From NCBI RefSeq assembly GCF_019091455.1, contig NZ_JAGXJN010000001.1, positions 434,001 to 498,000 on the forward strand: a DNA stretch of 64,000 bases, in the 5' to 3' direction. A program made the position numbers and the translations under genes. Source of the DNA: Chitinophaga sp. GbtcB8. GTDB taxonomy: Bacteria > Bacteroidota > Bacteroidia > Chitinophagales > Chitinophagaceae. Position 1 is the stretch's first letter. Each line of letters opens with the position of its first letter. Shown here piece by piece: positions 60,806-64,000 of this stretch. The notes below the pieces were generated by a model. The model was not told the DNA's origin, searched no databases, and saw nothing but the letters and a program-made list of their open reading frames with translations.

Positions 60806-60914
60806 AATAATTAATAGTTAATAATGAATAATTAATAATCGGGGAGGCTGTTACTGCGTGAAACACAGGCAGTTCGGAGCGCCCTGTTAATTATTCATTC
60901 TTAATTATTAATTG
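60806..60914. repeat. Heptad inverted-repeat element, ATTAATA family
   Basis: The 5' arm (60806-60838) and 3' arm (60886-60914) use ATTAATA/ATGAATA words, as at 23327-23434. The loop is GC-rich. The 3' arm overlaps the pssA stop codon. Confidence 0.85.
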
Positions 60915-61677
60915 CAGTGGCTTTGCCAGGAGGTGCTATGAGGGAAATGATGACATAACAGACAAACAGGAAAGGTACCACGGCGTATTTGAGCACGGGG
61001 GTACCGATCAGTAAAAGTACTACCAGGAGCAGCCTGGGCCAGTTCTGCGCCAGCCGGAAATTTTTGAACTTCATGCTGAGCATGGGTATTTCTGCTACCA
61101 TCAGATAACACAGCAGCACTATGATCACATATAATACCCAGATATTTTGCAGCCAGTGCGCCAGGTTAAAGGGATTATACAGCATAATAAGCGGAAAGGA
61201 GGCCACCAGCAAGCCTACCGCGGGGGTGGGCACACCAATGAAAAAATCGGTTTGCCGGGTATCCAGGTTAAACTTGGCCAGCCGGTAAGCGGCAAAACAG
61301 GGCACCAGCAAGGCCGGGGCCAGGTTCAGGTACGACACGTCAAACACATCCGGCATTTGCATATAGGCGCTGCGCAACAGGCGGAAGATGATCATGCCGG
61401 GCACCACGCCAAAGCTTACCACATCGGCGAGGGAATCCAGCTCCTTACCCATGGGGGATTGTATGCATAACCAGCGGGCTACAAAACCATCAAAAAAGTC
61501 CATTATACCAGCCAGCACCACCAGGGCAGAGGCCCAATAGATGGGTTCCGGATTGGTAACTGTGTATTCAGTACCGTTAAACTCCGCTATGTACTGCGGT
61601 GCATGTAATATGAATATAATGGCGATGGCGCCACAGAAAAGATTGCCTAGAGTGAGTACGTTTGAAAGTTGCTTCAT
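60901..61677 (-). CDS. pssA: CDP-diacylglycerol-serine O-phosphatidyltransferase
   Basis: A 258-residue inner-membrane enzyme making phosphatidylserine, the precursor of phosphatidylethanolamine. The CDP-alcohol phosphotransferase signature DG-x2-AR-x8-G-x3-D-x3-D is present (DGFVAR, then GKELDSLAD). About seven hydrophobic helices. The longest frame begins at a GTG; the ATG at 61677 is preferred. psd is not adjacent. Confidence 0.93.
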   Translation of the reverse strand: MKQLSNVLTLGNLFCGAIAIIFILHAPQYIAEFNGTEYTVTNPEPIYWASALVVLAGIMDFFDGFVARWLCIQSPMGKELDSLADVVSFGVVPGMIIFRLLRSAYMQMPDVFDVSYLNLAPALLVPCFAAYRLAKFNLDTRQTDFFIGVPTPAVGLLVASFPLIMLYNPFNLAHWLQNIWVLYVIIVLLCYLMVAEIPMLSMKFKNFRLAQNWPRLLLVVLLLIGTPVLKYAVVPFLFVCYVIISLIAPPGKATAINN

Positions 61678-61683
61678 GGTAAA

Positions 61684-61718
61684 CAGACGACGGACCACAG
61701 CCGACAGACCACAGCAGT
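61684..61718. repeat. Heptad intergenic repeat, CAGACCA family
   Basis: Five uninterrupted 7-nt words (CAGACGA, CGGACCA, CAGCCGA, CAGACCA, CAGCAGT types) immediately upstream of pssA. Single arm. Confidence 0.7.
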
Positions 61719-61844
61719 GGCCAACGATGGTAAAACATTTTTGAATGTAAAACCGGTACTGTGGTGATTTTAGTACATAGATAATAAATTATTTCAAACT
61801 ATTACGTAATGATTGGATTTTCTTTACCAGTTCATTTAGGTCTT

Positions 61845-63140
61845 CTATTTCCGCTTCATCAATGCCTCAATTTCATCGGCCGTAATAGGTATATTCTTCA
61901 TCAGGTCCACATTACCACTGGCAGTAAGCCATATGTTATTCTCTATGCGGATGCCTAACTGTTCTTCTTCTATATAAATACCGGGCTCCACGGTCAGTAC
62001 AGCGCCTTCCGGTACCGGCTGCAGGAAAGAAGGGGCCAGGTCATGCACATCTACTCCCAGGTGATGGGAAATGCCATGGTATAAGTATTTCCGGTAGGCG
62101 GGGCTCTCCGGGTCCTGGTTCTTAATATTATTTTCTGTGAGCAGGCCTAACTGTACAAACTGCTTACCAGCTTCCACTCCTACCATTTCATGGTATTTTG
62201 CAATGGTAATACCCGGTTTCAGGATGGATTTGGCGTAGTTATGCAGGTGCAGGCAGGCATCATACACCTGGCGCTGCCGGGGTGTAAATTTGCCGCTTAC
62301 CGGTACGGTACGGGTAAGGTCTGCATTATAACCGCCATATGCGGCGCCAAAATCCATTAAGATCAGCTCCCCTTCCTTACACTCCTGGTTGTTAGCAATA
62401 TAATGGAGGGTGCGGGCACGGTCGCCGCTGGCGATGATGGAGCTATATGCCTCGCCGGTAGCGCGGTTGCGCAGGAACTCATGCAGGATCTCCGCATGAA
62501 TTTCATGTTCCCATACGCCGGGTTGTATGAACTGCAATAAACGGCGGAAGGTTTTCTCCGTGATGTCCATGGCCTGCTGCATCACCTTTATTTCTTCCGG
62601 TGTTTTGGAGGCCCGCAGCTCCTTGATGAGCTTAGCGGCCCGCAGGTAATTGTGCAGCGGGTAGCGGCTTCTCATATCTGCGGCGTAGCGGTAATCCCGT
62701 ACGGGCACCAGGCTGGCTTTGCGGTTATTTTCATTACTGTTCAGGTAAATATTATCGGCTTCATGTATCCATTGCTGCAGCAGGGCATCCAGCGTATCCA
62801 GCCAAACAATGGTGGAGATACCGGAAATGGCCGTGGCTTCTTCTTTGCGCAAACGGTGGCCATCCCATTTTTCTTTTAGCTCATTAGGCCGTACCAGCAC
62901 CAGCACTTCGCGGTATTTGGGATCCGGGTTATTAGGGTACAGGATCACCATGGTATCTTCCTGTTCTATGCCGGTTAGCCAGTACAGGTCGGAGTTTTGT
63001 TTGAAAGTATATAAGGCATCGCCATTGGAGGGCAGTTCATCGTTAGAATTAAAGATGGCGATTGACTGCGGTTGCATTTTTGCCATAAAGCGCTGACGGT
63101 TCTTTGTAAAAAGCTGTGGGTCCAGTGGCAGGTACTTCAT
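61845..63140 (-). CDS. Aminopeptidase P-type M24 metallopeptidase
   Basis: A 431-residue enzyme that removes the N-terminal residue before proline. An AMP_N domain (about 1-135) is followed by the pita-bread M24 domain, with metal ligands in LMDFGAAYGGYNADLTRT (two Asp), GISHHLGVDVHD (His), VEPGIY (Glu) and GIRIENN (Glu). The frame begins at TTG; the ATG at 63140 (MKYLPLDP) is preferred. Confidence 0.94.
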   Translation of the reverse strand: MKYLPLDPQLFTKNRQRFMAKMQPQSIAIFNSNDELPSNGDALYTFKQNSDLYWLTGIEQEDTMVILYPNNPDPKYREVLVLVRPNELKEKWDGHRLRKEEATAISGISTIVWLDTLDALLQQWIHEADNIYLNSNENNRKASLVPVRDYRYAADMRSRYPLHNYLRAAKLIKELRASKTPEEIKVMQQAMDITEKTFRRLLQFIQPGVWEHEIHAEILHEFLRNRATGEAYSSIIASGDRARTLHYIANNQECKEGELILMDFGAAYGGYNADLTRTVPVSGKFTPRQRQVYDACLHLHNYAKSILKPGITIAKYHEMVGVEAGKQFVQLGLLTENNIKNQDPESPAYRKYLYHGISHHLGVDVHDLAPSFLQPVPEGAVLTVEPGIYIEEEQLGIRIENNIWLTASGNVDLMKNIPITADEIEALMKRK

Positions 63141-63159
63141 ACAATACAATTTAAGGGGT

Positions 63160-63167
63160 CAAAGCTA
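63160..63167 (-). promoter_or_regulatory. -7 box TAGCTTTG for the aminopeptidase P gene
   Basis: Exact TAnnTTTG, 19 nt before the ATG at 63140. Confidence 0.5.
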
Positions 63168-63183
63168 CGGGAAAATGTTATAC

Positions 63184-63270
63184 GGTCCATGGCCGGTGGT
63201 CCGCGGTCCATAGCCCAGTGCGCTTTAGCATGTATTACAGGATATGGCATCGGCCATGGCCCATGGGCTT
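63184..63270. repeat. Heptad inverted-repeat element, GC-rich CCATGGA family
   Basis: The 5' arm (63184-63218, five words of GGTCCAT/GGTCCGC type) and 3' arm (63244-63270, complementary GGCCATG-like words) lie between divergent genes. Confidence 0.8.
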
Positions 63271-63394
63271 AAAATTTAATTACTTTGAAATCGAATCCAT
63301 TTGAAAATATTCAACGCAAACCACGATTACGCTGCACTATTTCTAAATTTACCCTATTAACCACCCGTTAAATTAGATGATATCAAAAATTCCC

Positions 63395-63402
63395 TAGATT
63401 TG
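63395..63402 (+). promoter_or_regulatory. -7 box TAGATTTG for pckA
   Basis: Exact TAnnTTTG, 25 nt before the ATG. Confidence 0.5.
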
Positions 63403-63427
63403 CCATATCACCAAAACAATCTTACCT

Positions 63428-64000
63428 ATGCAAGTGAGCAGTGTAAGGAATCCCGTGGCAGAACTGCGGGAGATAGGTATTAATACAGCTAACATACATT
63501 ACCAGCTTCCTCCTGCCGTGCTGGTTACCCAAACCCTGAGCAGGGAACAGGGTGTACTGGCCAATGACGGCGCCCTGGCAGTACATACCGGCGAATTCAC
63601 CGGCAGATCCCCCAAAGATAAATTCATTGTAAAAGACGAGCTAACTGCCAACACCGTTAACTGGAACGATTTTAATCAGCCCATTGCCCCAGCTTATTTT
63701 GATGCATTATATAATAGGGTCACCCAATACTTTGCCGGTAAAGAGGTATGGGTGCGGGATTGTTATGCCTGCGCCCATGCTGACTACCGGACCAACATCC
63801 GCGTAATTACGGAAACGCCCTGGGCAAACCTGTTTGCCTATAACATGTTCCTGCGCCCGCATGAAGAGGCGCTGGATTTTGAAACTGCCGACTGGACTAT
63901 AATACAGGCGCCCGGCTGCCTGGCAGATCCTGCTACAGACGGCACCCGGCAGGGTAACTTCTCTGTGGTGAACTTTTCTAAAAAGATCATTTTAATTGGC
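63428..64000 (+). CDS. pckA: Phosphoenolpyruvate carboxykinase (ATP), 5' part, cut by the window end
   Basis: The frame is open from the ATG at 63428 to the last base (191 codons) with no stop, so the gene is partial only because the window ends. The translation has LANDGALAVHTGEFTGRSP followed by KDKFIV, VRDCYACAHADYR and NMFLRP, as in ATP-type PckA. The enzyme converts oxaloacetate to phosphoenolpyruvate for gluconeogenesis. The start follows CCT. The complete protein should be about 530 residues. Confidence 0.95.
   Translation, partial: MQVSSVRNPVAELREIGINTANIHYQLPPAVLVTQTLSREQGVLANDGALAVHTGEFTGRSPKDKFIVKDELTANTVNWNDFNQPIAPAYFDALYNRVTQYFAGKEVWVRDCYACAHADYRTNIRVITETPWANLFAYNMFLRPHEEALDFETADWTIIQAPGCLADPATDGTRQGNFSVVNFSKKIILIG

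Noticed and set aside
23327..60914. Intergenic inverted repeats as CRISPR arrays or MITE transposons
   Set aside because: There are no spacers of uniform size, no cas genes, no terminal inverted repeats with target duplication and no transposase; the unit is 7 nt.

Overview
The window is a chromosomal segment from a member of the phylum Bacteroidota, most likely family Chitinophagaceae (Chitinophaga-like). The evidence is type IX secretion (T9SS) cargo with type A and type B C-terminal sorting domains, two PorP/SprF-family proteins, a Bacteroidota-type Tgt lacking most of the usual zinc cysteines, TAnnTTTG (-7) promoter boxes in place of the E. coli pattern, and no obvious Shine-Dalgarno sequences. 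No rRNA, tRNA, CRISPR array, prophage or insertion sequence was seen.

Layout. 0-6 kb: TPR lipid/periplasm-type protein, zinc-ribbon coiled-coil protein with Nif3, M32 carboxypeptidase, and a secreted rhodanese-thioredoxin fusion. 6.2-15.3 kb: surface module 1 (two very large PKD-repeat T9SS cargos followed by PorP/SprF). 15.3-21.6 kb: peroxiredoxin, a nearly passenger-less T9SS protein, RlmI-like methyltransferase, grpE-dnaJ, RlmK-like methyltransferase and a hicAB toxin-antitoxin pair. 21.5-29.5 kb: VWA protein, hpt, glucosaminidase-LysM protein, O-methyltransferase, two divergent LOG-family genes and a sodium:solute symporter. 29.7-36.3 kb: GH78 rhamnosidase, a phosphonate-type FAD oxidoreductase/phosphonatase-like pair, an outer membrane barrel and a GlcD-like oxidase. 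36.4-45.1 kb: surface module 2, the mirror of module 1 (two tandem paralogous giant T9SS cargos, both apparently starting at TTG, then PorP/SprF). 45.2-64 kb: housekeeping genes (recG, a mitochondrial-type citrate synthase, lptF/G-like, tgt, GT2, rsmG), a CDF transporter/sigma factor/small protein group, patatin, M1 peptidase, rsmI, purS, pssA, an aminopeptidase P and the 5' part of pckA, which runs off the end.

The most unusual thing is between the genes. About twenty intergenic gaps are filled by short tandem words in a strict 7-nt phase (two to seven words per arm; one family has an 8-nt phase). There are at least seven word vocabularies (GAATTAC, GCTGAAT, GATTTTA, CCATGGA, ATTAATA, GTTAGCA, CAGACCA types, plus the 8-mer ATGTGCGG type). 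Many elements are long inverted repeats whose second arm is written in the reverse-complement words. They commonly begin within a few bases of a stop codon and end at the -7 box or start codon of the neighbouring gene. They resemble in principle the heptanucleotide STRR repeats of cyanobacteria, but here they are paired into hairpins; I know of no description of this in Bacteroidota, which remains to be checked.

Start codons were corrected by reading the sequence where the longest open frame began at a non-ATG codon or inside a repeat; each case is stated in its entry.
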